Part shown: positions 8,748-17,456 of the stretch, piece by piece
How the letters are laid out: each line of letters opens with the position of its first letter
Numbering within the stretch: position 1 is the first letter of the stretch
Assembly: GCF_947493875.1 (NCBI RefSeq)
Contig: NZ_CANLSU010000003.1
Location: 186,001-250,000 of the forward strand
Origin: an uncultured Marinococcus sp.
GTDB lineage: Bacteria; Bacillota; Bacilli; Bacillales; Marinococcaceae
Length of the DNA: 64,000 nt
Direction: 5' to 3'
Translations under genes and position numbers: made by a program
The notes under the pieces: generated by a model
The model's database searches: none
What the model saw: the letters and a program-made list of their open reading frames with translations, nothing else
What the model was told of the DNA's origin: nothing

Positions 8748-8777
8748 AAGCTGGATATTATCCAGCTTCTTTTTTTG
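8748..8777 (+). terminator. Terminator of DASS-glycerate kinase operon
   Basis: GAAGCTGG (8748-8755) pairs with CCAGCTTC (8763-8770), followed by seven T. Confidence 0.93.
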
Positions 8778-8914
8778 TTTTGTTTAATTTTGCAACTATT
8801 TTTAAAAAATCCGCTTTCACAGTTGAATAATTGATTAATATGTTTTATATTTCAACATGTAAGCGGTATTATAATAACTGTTGCAAATTGCAAATATTAA
8901 AAGGAGGTTGTATA

Positions 8915-9889
8915 ATGCGTATTAAAGCGAATATGGAAAAAATCCCTGGCGGCATGATGGTCGTTCCATTATTACTTGGGGCTCTGATTAATACCTTTGC
9001 CCCTGGTATGCTGAGGATTGGCGGCTTTACCCAGGCGCTTTTTGTCGATGGGGCATTAGTTTTAATTGCTTTGTTTTTACTTTGTGCAGGGGCACAGATT
9101 AATGTACGGAATGTTGGAACTACTGTAGGTAAAGGTGTCACATTATTAACAGTGAAATGGGTGGTAGGGGCATCCTTTGGTTTAATTGCCTACGCCTTTG
9201 CCGGCACAGACGGTTTATTCCTTGGACTGGCTCCGCTCGCTATTATCGCGGCAATGACCAACAGTAACGGCGGATTGTACGTAGCGCTTGTCGGCCAGTA
9301 CGGAAAAGGAGATGACCGGGCGGCCTATTCCATCCTGGCGCTTAATGACGGCCCTTTTTTAACCATGGTGGCTTTATCGATTTTTGGCGCTATTGGATTT
9401 GTGGACGGCCTGTTCTCGGTCGTTGATTTTGTCGCCGTCCTTTTGCCTATTATTATTGGCGCGGTGCTTGGAAACTTGGATGAAGAAATGAGAGATTTTC
9501 TGGATTCCGGAAGCAATATGTTAATCCCGTTTTTCGCCTTCGCGCTGGGCATGGGAATTAACTTTGCAGACATTTTAGCCGGCGGCCTCGGTGGCATCGT
9601 ACTCGGATTTATGACTGTATTTCTCACCGGCACTGCTGGCTACTGGGTATTCAAGCTGTTCAACTGGAACCCGATTGTAGGCGCATCGGAGGGCTCTTCA
9701 GCAGGCAACGCGGTTGCGACTCCGGCAGCGATAGCTTCGGCCAATGCAGCCTTTGCCAGTATGGAATCTGTGGCTACCGTCCAGGTGGCAGCGAGCGTAG
9801 TAACTACTGCTATACTGCTGCCTATTTATGTAGGCTTTCTTGTAAAACGTCTGGAGAAAAAAGGAAAGCTTCAGACGTATCTTCAATGA
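8915..9889 (+). CDS. KdgT-family 2-keto-3-deoxygluconate permease-like transporter
   Basis: A 324-aa integral membrane protein of the KDGT family (sugar-acid:H+ symporters) with about 10 hydrophobic segments and the family sequence IPGGMMVVPLLLGALINTFAP at the N-terminus, split here only by my reading. The ATG at 8915 follows AAAAGGAGG; an upstream open extension has no such site. The family name reflects the Erwinia/E. coli transporter, but KdgT-like permeases are often linked to DUF1537 kinase and PdxA2 genes, as here, so the cargo is more likely a four-carbon acid sugar such as D-threonate. An attenuator-like hairpin separates it from the kinase. Confidence 0.88.
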   Translation: MRIKANMEKIPGGMMVVPLLLGALINTFAPGMLRIGGFTQALFVDGALVLIALFLLCAGAQINVRNVGTTVGKGVTLLTVKWVVGASFGLIAYAFAGTDGLFLGLAPLAIIAAMTNSNGGLYVALVGQYGKGDDRAAYSILALNDGPFLTMVALSIFGAIGFVDGLFSVVDFVAVLLPIIIGAVLGNLDEEMRDFLDSGSNMLIPFFAFALGMGINFADILAGGLGGIVLGFMTVFLTGTAGYWVFKLFNWNPIVGASEGSSAGNAVATPAAIASANAAFASMESVATVQVAASVVTTAILLPIYVGFLVKRLEKKGKLQTYLQ

Positions 9890-9905
9890 CATTCAACGTA
9901 AAATG

Positions 9906-9938
9906 AGAGGATTTCAACACATGAAGTCCTCTTATTTT
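9906..9938 (+). terminator. Attenuator-like hairpin between permease and kinase
   Basis: AGAGGATTTCA (9906-9916) pairs with TGAAGTCCTCT (9922-9932), 11 bp with one G-U, followed by TATTTTTG. It lies within the 71-bp gap of an otherwise compact operon. It would reduce transcription of the kinase and dehydrogenase relative to the permease, unless a second promoter exists. Confidence 0.7.
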
Positions 9939-9960
9939 TGCCAGACGAGGTGGTTTTAAT

Positions 9961-11250
9961 ATGGATATATGTATTGTGGCTGACGACTTAACGGGAGCCA
10001 ACGACTCCGGGGTACAGTGCACCCGGTACGGCTACCGGCCCTCGGTGGCTGTAAATGCACGCGATACAGGTGCTTTTGTGCATAAAAACGCACTTATCAT
10101 CGACACAGATTCAAGGGAAATGAATCCTGCATCCGCCTACCGGACGGTTAAAGATGCTGTCCATCCATTGGCAGCGAGCCCTCCGAAATTAATGTATAAA
10201 AAAATTGACTCTACGATGAGGGGAAACATCGGAAGGGAATTAGACGCCCTGTATGACGCATTTTCCCCAGATTTTATTTTGATCAACCCCGCCTATCCCG
10301 AGAACGGCAGAACGGTGGTCAACGGAGAGTTATATGTGAACGGCCAGGCGTTAGCGGAAACCGGGATAGCCACGCTTCCGAACCAGCGTGTGGGTTCTTC
10401 AACAATTACCGACCTGGTGCAGGCGCACAGCAGTAACCAGGCATATCACCTTACGGAAGAGGAAATATCCTCCGGCGGACTTTTGGCCCTGCTTAAACGT
10501 CTGAAAAGGGAGGGCGTGGTGCATCTCAGCTTCGACGGGGAAACGGAGGAGCAGATGCTCCGCCAGAGCCGATCGCTTGCAGCTGCCGGATACGATGTTA
10601 TCTGGGCAGGCTCTGCGGGTGTGATGAAATTTTTACCTGAGATTTACGATTTAAGCGGGAGCATTTCATCAGCCGAAAAAGCAGACCGGCTGACCGGGTG
10701 CGAATCCGTGTTGATTGTCGCAGGCAGCAGAAGTGATATCACCCAAAAACAGAAGGCCCATCTGGGGGCGCAATACCCGGGGTGGACAGTGCTCCCGGAA
10801 ATTTTTCTGGATCCCGGATGGCAGTCGGATGCTTCAATCAAAAACATTCTACGGGAGGCTTCCAGACACAGTCATTCAGTGATGCTTATTTCCACGGATA
10901 CGACTCCGGAGGCTGTGGAGAACGTGAAGGCAAAAGCGGAAGCGGTAGATATCCCGATGGTGGAGGCAACGAAAAAAATTGCTGAAGGCCTGGGAAGGTT
11001 AACGCGCCTGGTATTCGATATGAACACGTTTGACGCGGTTGTCATGACGGGCGGAGACGTAGCTAAAGCGGTTTGTCTTTCGCTGGAAAGTACAGAATTT
11101 GAACTGATACAGGAATTTGAGCCTGGGATTCCGCTGGGGCGGCTGCGCGGGTATTACAATCCAATTGCCATTACGAAGGCAGGGGCTTTTGGTACGGAAA
11201 AAACATTTGTTCATGCGATCGAAACGCTGAGAGGAGAGATTTTAACATGA
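9961..11250 (+). CDS. dtnK: Four-carbon acid sugar kinase (DUF1537; DtnK/OtnK type)
   Basis: ATP-dependent kinase of 429 aa that phosphorylates a four-carbon sugar acid at C4. The N-terminal nucleotide/substrate signature is IVADDLTGANDSGVQ; YKKIDSTMRGNIGRELDAL marks the substrate domain and VVMTGGDVAKAV with the late GG region forms the C-terminal nucleotide-binding domain. DUF1537 kinases next to pdxA2 were shown by Zhang et al. (2016) to act on D-threonate (DtnK), while OtnK homologues pair with other enzymes for erythronate and threonate. The immediate pdxA2 partner, overlapping by 4 bp, supports the D-threonate assignment. The gene symbol is inferred from context. Confidence 0.87.
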   Translation: MDICIVADDLTGANDSGVQCTRYGYRPSVAVNARDTGAFVHKNALIIDTDSREMNPASAYRTVKDAVHPLAASPPKLMYKKIDSTMRGNIGRELDALYDAFSPDFILINPAYPENGRTVVNGELYVNGQALAETGIATLPNQRVGSSTITDLVQAHSSNQAYHLTEEEISSGGLLALLKRLKREGVVHLSFDGETEEQMLRQSRSLAAAGYDVIWAGSAGVMKFLPEIYDLSGSISSAEKADRLTGCESVLIVAGSRSDITQKQKAHLGAQYPGWTVLPEIFLDPGWQSDASIKNILREASRHSHSVMLISTDTTPEAVENVKAKAEAVDIPMVEATKKIAEGLGRLTRLVFDMNTFDAVVMTGGDVAKAVCLSLESTEFELIQEFEPGIPLGRLRGYYNPIAITKAGAFGTEKTFVHAIETLRGEILT

Positions 11251-12242
11251 CAAAGCCAGTTATTGGGATCACGATGGGAGATGCTGCCGGCGTAGGGCCG
11301 GAAATTATTGTCAAAGCTCTGGCAGGCACCTCGGTTTATGACTACTGCACACCCGTGGTTATTGGCGACACCGGACGTTTGGAGGACGTCATCAAAATAA
11401 CAGGCACCCGCCAGACTGTGGTGGCCATCGAAGATCCCGCGGAAGCAAAAGCGGATCCGGCCGTCATTTATTGCATCCAGGTAGGGGATCTAAATCCTGA
11501 TCTTCCCTATGGCCAATTATCCTTTGAAGCAGGGAAACATGCATTTTTATATTTGGAAAAAGCGGTGCAGCTAGCCATGGACAAGCGTATTGACGCTATC
11601 TGTACAGCGCCGTTAAATAAGGAAGCTCTTCAGGGAGCGGGATACAATTATCCGGGGCATACGGAAATTCTGGCGGACCTGACCGGAACCGAGGATTATT
11701 CCATGATGCTCTCCGCGCCCAATCTGAAGGTGATTCATCTAACGACCCATCTGGGACTCAAGGATGCCATTGAAGCGATAACGCCGGAACGCACGTATAA
11801 TGTGATTCGCCTTGCGCACAGCACGCTCTCCAAGGCCGGTTTTACCAATCCGAAAATTGCTGTGTGCGGTATTAATCCGCATGCCGGTGAAAATGGCCTG
11901 TTTGGATATGGCGAAGAAGAAAAACAACTGCTCCCGGGCATACAAAAAGCTCAGGAGGAACAGATCAATGTGGAAGGGCCGTACCCGGCAGACACCTTAT
12001 TTTTCCGTGCGGGACGCGGCGATTTTGATGTCGTGGTGGCATGTTATCACGATCAGGGCCACGCGCCGGTGAAGGTGCTGGGCCTGGAGGCCGGGGTGAA
12101 CATTACCGTTGGGTTAAATTACGGCGTTATCCGCACCTCGGTTGATCACGGCACCGCCTTTGACATAGCCGGAAAAAATATCGCGGATGAGCGCAGTCTT
12201 CTGGAGGCACTCACCATTGCCGCGGAGCTTGCTCCTAAATAA
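11247..12242 (+). CDS. pdxA2: PdxA2-like 4-phosphate dehydrogenase (D-threonate pathway)
   Basis: Homologue of 4-hydroxythreonine-4-phosphate dehydrogenase, 331 aa. The divalent-metal histidines appear in HTEIL, NPHAGENG and YHDQGHAPVKVLG, and the N-terminus GITMGDAAGVGPEIIVKAL is typical. In the D-threonate pathway PdxA2 oxidises and decarboxylates D-threonate 4-phosphate to dihydroxyacetone phosphate and CO2. The start overlaps the kinase stop (ATGA), which implies translational coupling. No other vitamin B6 biosynthesis gene is nearby, so a catabolic rather than a B6 role is favoured. Confidence 0.87.
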   Translation: MTKPVIGITMGDAAGVGPEIIVKALAGTSVYDYCTPVVIGDTGRLEDVIKITGTRQTVVAIEDPAEAKADPAVIYCIQVGDLNPDLPYGQLSFEAGKHAFLYLEKAVQLAMDKRIDAICTAPLNKEALQGAGYNYPGHTEILADLTGTEDYSMMLSAPNLKVIHLTTHLGLKDAIEAITPERTYNVIRLAHSTLSKAGFTNPKIAVCGINPHAGENGLFGYGEEEKQLLPGIQKAQEEQINVEGPYPADTLFFRAGRGDFDVVVACYHDQGHAPVKVLGLEAGVNITVGLNYGVIRTSVDHGTAFDIAGKNIADERSLLEALTIAAELAPK

Positions 12243-12310
12243 TTCATTCTCCATCATGTGCATTTTTTCGTGTAAAATAGGAAGAAAATTGCATTAAAGG
12301 GAGTAAGCAA

Positions 12311-14041
12311 ATGTTAAAAATAGGAATTATAGCTCCTTATGAAGGGTTAAAGGAAGTAGCAACCAAAATTAGTGCTTCTCATCAGGAAGTCATGATAAAC
12401 GTAGAGTCAGCAGACCTGGAGGAGGCGGTGGAGCCGGCCCGGCGTCTGGAGGAGCAGGGTTATCATGTATTGGTCAGCCGGGGAGGGACAGCGCAGATTC
12501 TTCGTGAGCGATCCTCTCTGCCGGTGGTGGAAATTGATGTTTCCGGCTATGATATTTTGCGTACGCTGCTGCTGTTCAAAGACTCGAAGGATCCCATAGA
12601 GCTGATCGGGTTTCCCAATGTGTGCCACGGGGTGAATCAGGTGGCAGAGCTGCTTGGCATATCCATCTCCTATCAGGTTATTCACAGCTCTCAGGAAGTG
12701 CATCAGGCAGTAGAGAATGCTATCAGCCGGGGCATTCAAATCATTATTGGCGACACGGTAACCTTAACAACCGCCCGCCGTTTTGGGCTGGAGGGAATTA
12801 TGATCACCTCCGGGCCGGAGTCGGTGGAGCAGGCTGTTATTCAGGCTAAAGAAGTCGGAAGCCTGCTGCTTTACCAGGAAGCCATGAATACAAGCTATCA
12901 CCATCTGCTGGAGCATTTACCGGAAAGTATTGCTCTTATTAAAGAAACAGGAGAATTAATGTTTGCCAACCAGCCCTTTTTGAACCTGTTTCAATTACCT
13001 TCGTATTCAAATTATCATGCTGACAAAGACGATATTTTACAGAGCCTACACCGAAAAATGCTGAATTACGCCTTCCTGCAGGAGAATTTTGTTATTAGAG
13101 GACGCAGTGTGATTGCAGAAGGGGAATTTTTGGTTGAAGGAAAGGAACGGCTGTATTTTCTGAAAATCAGTGATGAAAACAGATACAGGGTGGAGCAAAG
13201 CGGTTTAGTTATTCAGCCGCTTCAGTCAGATATTGTCTCCTTCGGCCAAATTTCGACAGCCGACGAACGGGTACGTAGCATTGTGGAACAGGCGAAAAAG
13301 TTTACGGAGACCGTATATTTCCTCCAGGGGGAGGATGGGACAGGGAAGCGTTCCATCGCTGCTGCCCTGCATCATTATCGTAATAACTACATTGAAAATC
13401 AATGGGAAGTAATATTGGACAAACACTTCGACGAAATGGCGATGAAGCGGCTCGAAGCGATCATTTTATCGGGGAATGGGACGTTTTACATTAAAAACTG
13501 GGAGGTACTTTCAGCTGAACGGCTGGAACAGCTTTTTGAGGCTGCCTTTGATTCTGTGTCGGTAATTATTTTTGCTGCTTCCAAAACCAACCAGCCTCTG
13601 CTTCAGGAGAAATTTCAAAGGAATAGCATCGTGCTTTCGCTTCCGCCTTTGCGGGAGAGAATCGAGCATTTGACCGAGTATATACGCACGTTCATTGCCA
13701 GAAACAATTCAAAATACGGAAAACAGATTGTGGGAGTGGAAAGCGGGCTTTTGCTGGAATGGACATCCTATCACTGGCCGATGAATCTGCATGAGCTGCA
13801 GGAGCTGGTTGAAATGGGGGTGAAAAACTCTGAAGGTCCGTACATTTCCAGAGACGCCGTTCAACCTAATCCGGAATCCACATATGGCACCGGGGAGCTC
13901 TTGGACCTGAATCAGTCACTGGATAACATCGAGAAGCAGGTGATCAATCTGGTGCTGCAGGAAGAAAACATGAATCAGACCCGGGCAGCCCAAAGACTAA
14001 ATATTAACCGATCCACGCTATGGCGCAAGCTTAAAGACTGA
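12311..14041 (+). CDS. PrpR-type regulator with degenerate AAA+ module
   Basis: A 576-aa regulator. Residues 1-180 form a PrpR-N sensor domain, followed by a PAS-like region (about 210-310), an AAA+/sigma54-interaction-like module (about 320-510) and a Fis-type HTH at the C-terminus (NQTRAAQRLNINRSTLWRKLK). The Walker A is recognisable as QGEDGTGKRS, but the Walker B region reads GNGTFYIKNWE, with no acidic DE pair, and there is no GAFTGA loop. I infer that it does not activate sigma54 and probably does not hydrolyse ATP; it may act as a ligand-gated DNA-binding protein on sigma-A promoters. It follows pdxA2 by 68 bp with its own AAAGGGAG site and probably controls the acid-sugar operon. Confidence 0.87.
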   Translation: MLKIGIIAPYEGLKEVATKISASHQEVMINVESADLEEAVEPARRLEEQGYHVLVSRGGTAQILRERSSLPVVEIDVSGYDILRTLLLFKDSKDPIELIGFPNVCHGVNQVAELLGISISYQVIHSSQEVHQAVENAISRGIQIIIGDTVTLTTARRFGLEGIMITSGPESVEQAVIQAKEVGSLLLYQEAMNTSYHHLLEHLPESIALIKETGELMFANQPFLNLFQLPSYSNYHADKDDILQSLHRKMLNYAFLQENFVIRGRSVIAEGEFLVEGKERLYFLKISDENRYRVEQSGLVIQPLQSDIVSFGQISTADERVRSIVEQAKKFTETVYFLQGEDGTGKRSIAAALHHYRNNYIENQWEVILDKHFDEMAMKRLEAIILSGNGTFYIKNWEVLSAERLEQLFEAAFDSVSVIIFAASKTNQPLLQEKFQRNSIVLSLPPLRERIEHLTEYIRTFIARNNSKYGKQIVGVESGLLLEWTSYHWPMNLHELQELVEMGVKNSEGPYISRDAVQPNPESTYGTGELLDLNQSLDNIEKQVINLVLQEENMNQTRAAQRLNINRSTLWRKLKD

Positions 14042-14073
14042 GTAGCAACACCTATATAATGAGAAATAGACAA

Positions 14074-14099
14074 GCACCTCTAACGTGGAGGTGTTTTTC
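14074..14099 (+). terminator. Terminator after PrpR-type regulator
   Basis: CACCTC (14075-14080) pairs with GAGGTG (14088-14093), followed by TTTTTCTT. Confidence 0.85.
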
Positions 14100-14312
14100 T
14101 TATTGGAAAAACCAAAAGAGAAATTTGGGAGCTGTATTTACCTTTATGGGACGATTGGTTATTTTTTATTTCCTGAATATGTTGGCTAAATCAAATGCTG
14201 AAGATAAAATAGTAAATAAGCGTGTGTAAAGGAATGGAAACATTTCAGAAAATCCGCATAAAAACACATATTTAGACTTTAGAAAGAAAGCGAATTGTCG
14301 GGAGGAAATAGT

Positions 14313-15209
14313 TTGAATAAGTCTTTAACAGCGGGCAAAGTACCATTAAATCAATATGTACATAAGATAGAAATAGAGGGAGCGGTTTTTCATATACATT
14401 ACTGGGGAGTAGCTCCTGCTCATTATGACAACCCTATCCATAAGCATTCTTTTTTTGAGCTTTGTTACGTGTTGGAGGGGAGCGGAGAATATTGGGAAAA
14501 TAACCGGCAGTATGTGTTAGGAAAAAATTCGTTGTTTTTTACGAAGCCAAATACGCTGCACCAAATTAAAAGCAGCAGCGGGTTATTTTTATTGTATGTT
14601 GGCTTTGAGCTTGCAGGCGAAAAATCTACAACAACATGGAGAGAACGAATAGACTACGCAAAAAAATATTCAGATCAATTTGAGCAGGCAGGCGAAGGAA
14701 ATTACATTGAACGAATTTGGAGGGAACTGCTTCAGAAAGCATCGAAACCGAAGCATGAACTGATGGAGGCTGTTCTAAAAGGTGAAGCATCTGTGCTGCT
14801 ACTTACTGCCCTGCAGCACTTTGTAAGCTTCCCGAAGATAAAGGAAGAACTTGACCTCGCTGAAACGATATCTCCGGCATTACAGGAGGCTGTTTTATAT
14901 ATTCGTGATAATATTTCCAAGCCTTTGCATTTATTGGAAGTAGCTTCCTTTGTTCACGTGTCTGAAAGGCATTTATCACGTTTATTTTTTCAAGAGTTAA
15001 ACATAACGTTTTCTCATTTTATCAAAAAAGAGCGGGTGGATTATGCTGTTCATTTATTGAGGGCCACGTCTTTACCAATTAAAGAAGTAGCTGAACAATC
15101 GGGCTTTTCTTCTATCCATTATTTCACACGTGTGTTTAAGGAGACGATGGAGATTTCTCCAGGAGAGTATAAAAAATCTTATATGAAAAACAGTAGTGAT
15201 CAAAAATAG
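14313..15209 (+). CDS. AraC-family transcriptional regulator (TTG start)
   Basis: A 298-aa regulator with an N-terminal cupin-like sensor (HKHSFFELCYVLEGSGEYW) and a C-terminal pair of AraC helix-turn-helix motifs (LLEVASFVHVSERHLSRLF and IKEVAEQSGFSSIHYFTRVF). The start is TTG at 14313, 7 nt after GGGAGG; an earlier TTG lacks such a site. AraC proteins of this layout activate sugar-utilisation genes after binding the sugar. It precedes the dehydrogenase cluster on the same strand, separated by its own terminator, and is the likely activator of that cluster. No operator could be assigned. Confidence 0.9.
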   Translation: MNKSLTAGKVPLNQYVHKIEIEGAVFHIHYWGVAPAHYDNPIHKHSFFELCYVLEGSGEYWENNRQYVLGKNSLFFTKPNTLHQIKSSSGLFLLYVGFELAGEKSTTTWRERIDYAKKYSDQFEQAGEGNYIERIWRELLQKASKPKHELMEAVLKGEASVLLLTALQHFVSFPKIKEELDLAETISPALQEAVLYIRDNISKPLHLLEVASFVHVSERHLSRLFFQELNITFSHFIKKERVDYAVHLLRATSLPIKEVAEQSGFSSIHYFTRVFKETMEISPGEYKKSYMKNSSDQK

Positions 15210-15230
15210 ATGTCTGAATAATACAAAAAA

Positions 15231-15263
15231 GGTGTCTTGATATTTAAAAGACGCCCTTTTTTT
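15231..15263 (+). terminator. Terminator after AraC regulator
   Basis: GGTGTCTT (15231-15238) pairs with AAGACGCC (15248-15255) with one G-U, followed by seven T. Confidence 0.88.
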
Positions 15264-15354
15264 ATGCCTTTATAATGAAATTTAGATAATTGAATATGAA
15301 ATCACTAAAAAGAATGGCTGATAATTACAAAAAAGATATACAGGAGGTGCCGTC

Positions 15355-16368
15355 TTGGAAAGTACAAAGTGGGGGATTTTGAGTACAGCAGCAATTACGA
15401 CCAAATACGTAATACCGGCATTACAAGCTTCAGCAAATGCAAAATTGAAAGCGATTGCAAGCAGTAATGAAAAAGCGGAAGAGATAGCCCGGGAGTATAG
15501 CATTGAAAAGCACTACAGCGATTACGATGCTTTATTAGATGATCCGGAAATTGATGTGGTCTACATTCCGCTTCCTAATAGTCTTCATGCTGAATGGGTA
15601 AAAAAAGCGGCAGAAAAGGGCAAAAATATTTTGTGCGAAAAACCGGCAGCACTAACAGTCAGGGAAGTAAAAGAGATGTATGAGGTGTGTGAAAAGAACA
15701 ACGTTTTATGCCTGGAAGCTTTAATGTATCAATTCCAGCCGCAGCATGAGCGGGTAAAACAAATAATCCAATCCGGAGAAATTGGAGAAGTAAAGCTGAT
15801 GCGCGCGGGAATGTCCTTTATGCTTGAACAATTGGACGGCAATATACGCATGAATAAAGAACTCGGGGGCGGAAGCGTCTATGATCTCGGCTGCTATTGT
15901 ATACATGCAGTACGGAGCATGACAGGAAGCGAACCAGCTACGGTTCACGCCTTCGAAAATAAGCATCCCGAGTATGGGGTGGATATGTCCGCTTTCGTAT
16001 CAATGAAAATGGAAAACGGCATGAACGCCTCCTTTGATTGCAGCATGGAAATGAGCGGCACTCGCCAGTTTTACGAAATTGTTGGAACAAAAGGAACCAT
16101 TGAAGTGCCGAAAGCGTTTGTGCCACCGGAAGACGGTGTTGGAGCCGTGCGTATTAACCTTGATTCCGGCATTAAGCGTGAAGAAAACGTCAGCGGCTAT
16201 TCATATATACAGGGAATAGAATATTTTTCCGGAAGCATCGTGGAGAGAGCTGACATTAATCGTTTTAAACAGGACAGCGTAGCGAATATGCGCGCGGTTG
16301 AGGCGTGTCTGAAGTCTATAGCACAGAAAGCCCCCGTATCATTGAACCTGGGAGGGATCGGAGTATGA
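15355..16368 (+). CDS. Gfo/Idh/MocA oxidoreductase 1 (TTG start)
   Basis: A 337-aa NAD(P)-dependent dehydrogenase with an N-terminal Rossmann fold and a C-terminal alpha/beta substrate domain. The family CEKP motif (ILCEKPAALTV) provides the catalytic Lys; LGGGSVYDLGCYCIHAVR matches the glucose-fructose oxidoreductase/xylose dehydrogenase branch, which carries Tyr at the active site instead of the His of inositol dehydrogenases. The TTG start follows AGGAGG. It is the first gene of the three-dehydrogenase run and overlaps the next by 4 bp. The substrate is unknown. Confidence 0.9.
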   Translation: MESTKWGILSTAAITTKYVIPALQASANAKLKAIASSNEKAEEIAREYSIEKHYSDYDALLDDPEIDVVYIPLPNSLHAEWVKKAAEKGKNILCEKPAALTVREVKEMYEVCEKNNVLCLEALMYQFQPQHERVKQIIQSGEIGEVKLMRAGMSFMLEQLDGNIRMNKELGGGSVYDLGCYCIHAVRSMTGSEPATVHAFENKHPEYGVDMSAFVSMKMENGMNASFDCSMEMSGTRQFYEIVGTKGTIEVPKAFVPPEDGVGAVRINLDSGIKREENVSGYSYIQGIEYFSGSIVERADINRFKQDSVANMRAVEACLKSIAQKAPVSLNLGGIGV

Positions 16369-17399
16369 AAAAAATAACTATTGGCATTGTTGGTGGAGGA
16401 AGAATTGGCAGACTCCATGCTGAAAATTTATTTAAAATGGTTCATGTGAAGGTAAAAGCTATGTCGGATATCCACACTGAAGGATTGACGTCCTGGCAGA
16501 CAGATAAGCCCGTTGAATATATTACAGCAGACTATCACGAACTGCTTGAAGACCCGGAAATAGAGGCTGTACTCGTTTGTACGTCCACAAGCACTCATGC
16601 GGAAATTATTATTGCTGCTGCTAAAGCAGGGAAGCACATTTTTTGCGAAAAGCCCATCAGCTTTGATCTTACGAGCACTAAAGAGGTTTTGGAAGCCGTC
16701 AAAAAATATAATGTCGCTTTCCAGGTGGGATTTATGAGACGTTTTGATCATAATTTCCGCCGTCTGTACGAGTGTGTGGAAGCCGGAGAAATCGGAGCCC
16801 CGCATATGGTGAAGATCACTTCCCGTGACCCCGAGCCTTCCCCGAGGGAGTATGTAATGTATTCTGGAGGAATGCCGTTTGATATGACAATTCACGATTA
16901 TGACATGGCCCGTTTTATCAGCGGAAGCGAGGTAGAGGAAGTATATGTGCAGGGAGCAGTACTGGTTGATAATATGTTTGCCGAATGTGCCGACATTGAC
17001 ACTGCCATTACGACATTAAAGTTTAAAAATGGAGCACTTGGTGTGATTGATAATAGCCGGAAAGCAGCTTATGGGTATGACCAGCGCGTAGAAGTGTTTG
17101 GCTCCAACGGAATGGCAACAGCCGACAATGATTACCATCACACAGTGGAGGTAAGTTCAGGCGCAGGTATTTATAAAGACAAACCAAAATATTTTTTCCT
17201 CGACCGGTACAAAAAAGCATTTGAAACAGAAATGGTAGCATTTGTTACGGCAATTACCGAGGAAAAGGAGGCACCGGTTACCGGAATGGACGGGCTTCAG
17301 GCAGAATTGATCGCTCACGCTGCTGACAAGTCGCTTAAAACAGGAGCTCCGATAAAGGTGAAGGAAATCCAGGCTCAATTGGATCAGATGGAAGTATAA
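16365..17399 (+). CDS. Gfo/Idh/MocA oxidoreductase 2, inositol dehydrogenase-like
   Basis: A 344-aa NAD-dependent dehydrogenase. The Rossmann motif GGGRIGRLHAENL is at the extreme N-terminus, the catalytic Lys is in CEKPISFD and the inositol-dehydrogenase-type motif is DMTIHDYDMARF with its active-site Asp and His. This layout resembles IolG/IolX (myo- or scyllo-inositol 2-dehydrogenases), so oxidation of a cyclitol or similar polyol to its keto form is likely. The ATG at 16365 overlaps the previous stop in an ATGA junction and has GGAGGG upstream. The longer open frame upstream is only a reading-frame extension. Confidence 0.9.
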   Translation: MKKITIGIVGGGRIGRLHAENLFKMVHVKVKAMSDIHTEGLTSWQTDKPVEYITADYHELLEDPEIEAVLVCTSTSTHAEIIIAAAKAGKHIFCEKPISFDLTSTKEVLEAVKKYNVAFQVGFMRRFDHNFRRLYECVEAGEIGAPHMVKITSRDPEPSPREYVMYSGGMPFDMTIHDYDMARFISGSEVEEVYVQGAVLVDNMFAECADIDTAITTLKFKNGALGVIDNSRKAAYGYDQRVEVFGSNGMATADNDYHHTVEVSSGAGIYKDKPKYFFLDRYKKAFETEMVAFVTAITEEKEAPVTGMDGLQAELIAHAADKSLKTGAPIKVKEIQAQLDQMEV

Positions 17400-17456
17400 A
17401 GGAGCAGTAAAACAACCATTGGAAAATGAAAGGCAAGAATAAGGAGGGCAGCAGCA

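Noticed and set aside
8830-8914. Sigma54 -24/-12 promoter before the KdgT-like gene
   Set aside because: TTGCA occurs, but no GG lies at the required distance, which agrees with the degenerate activator.
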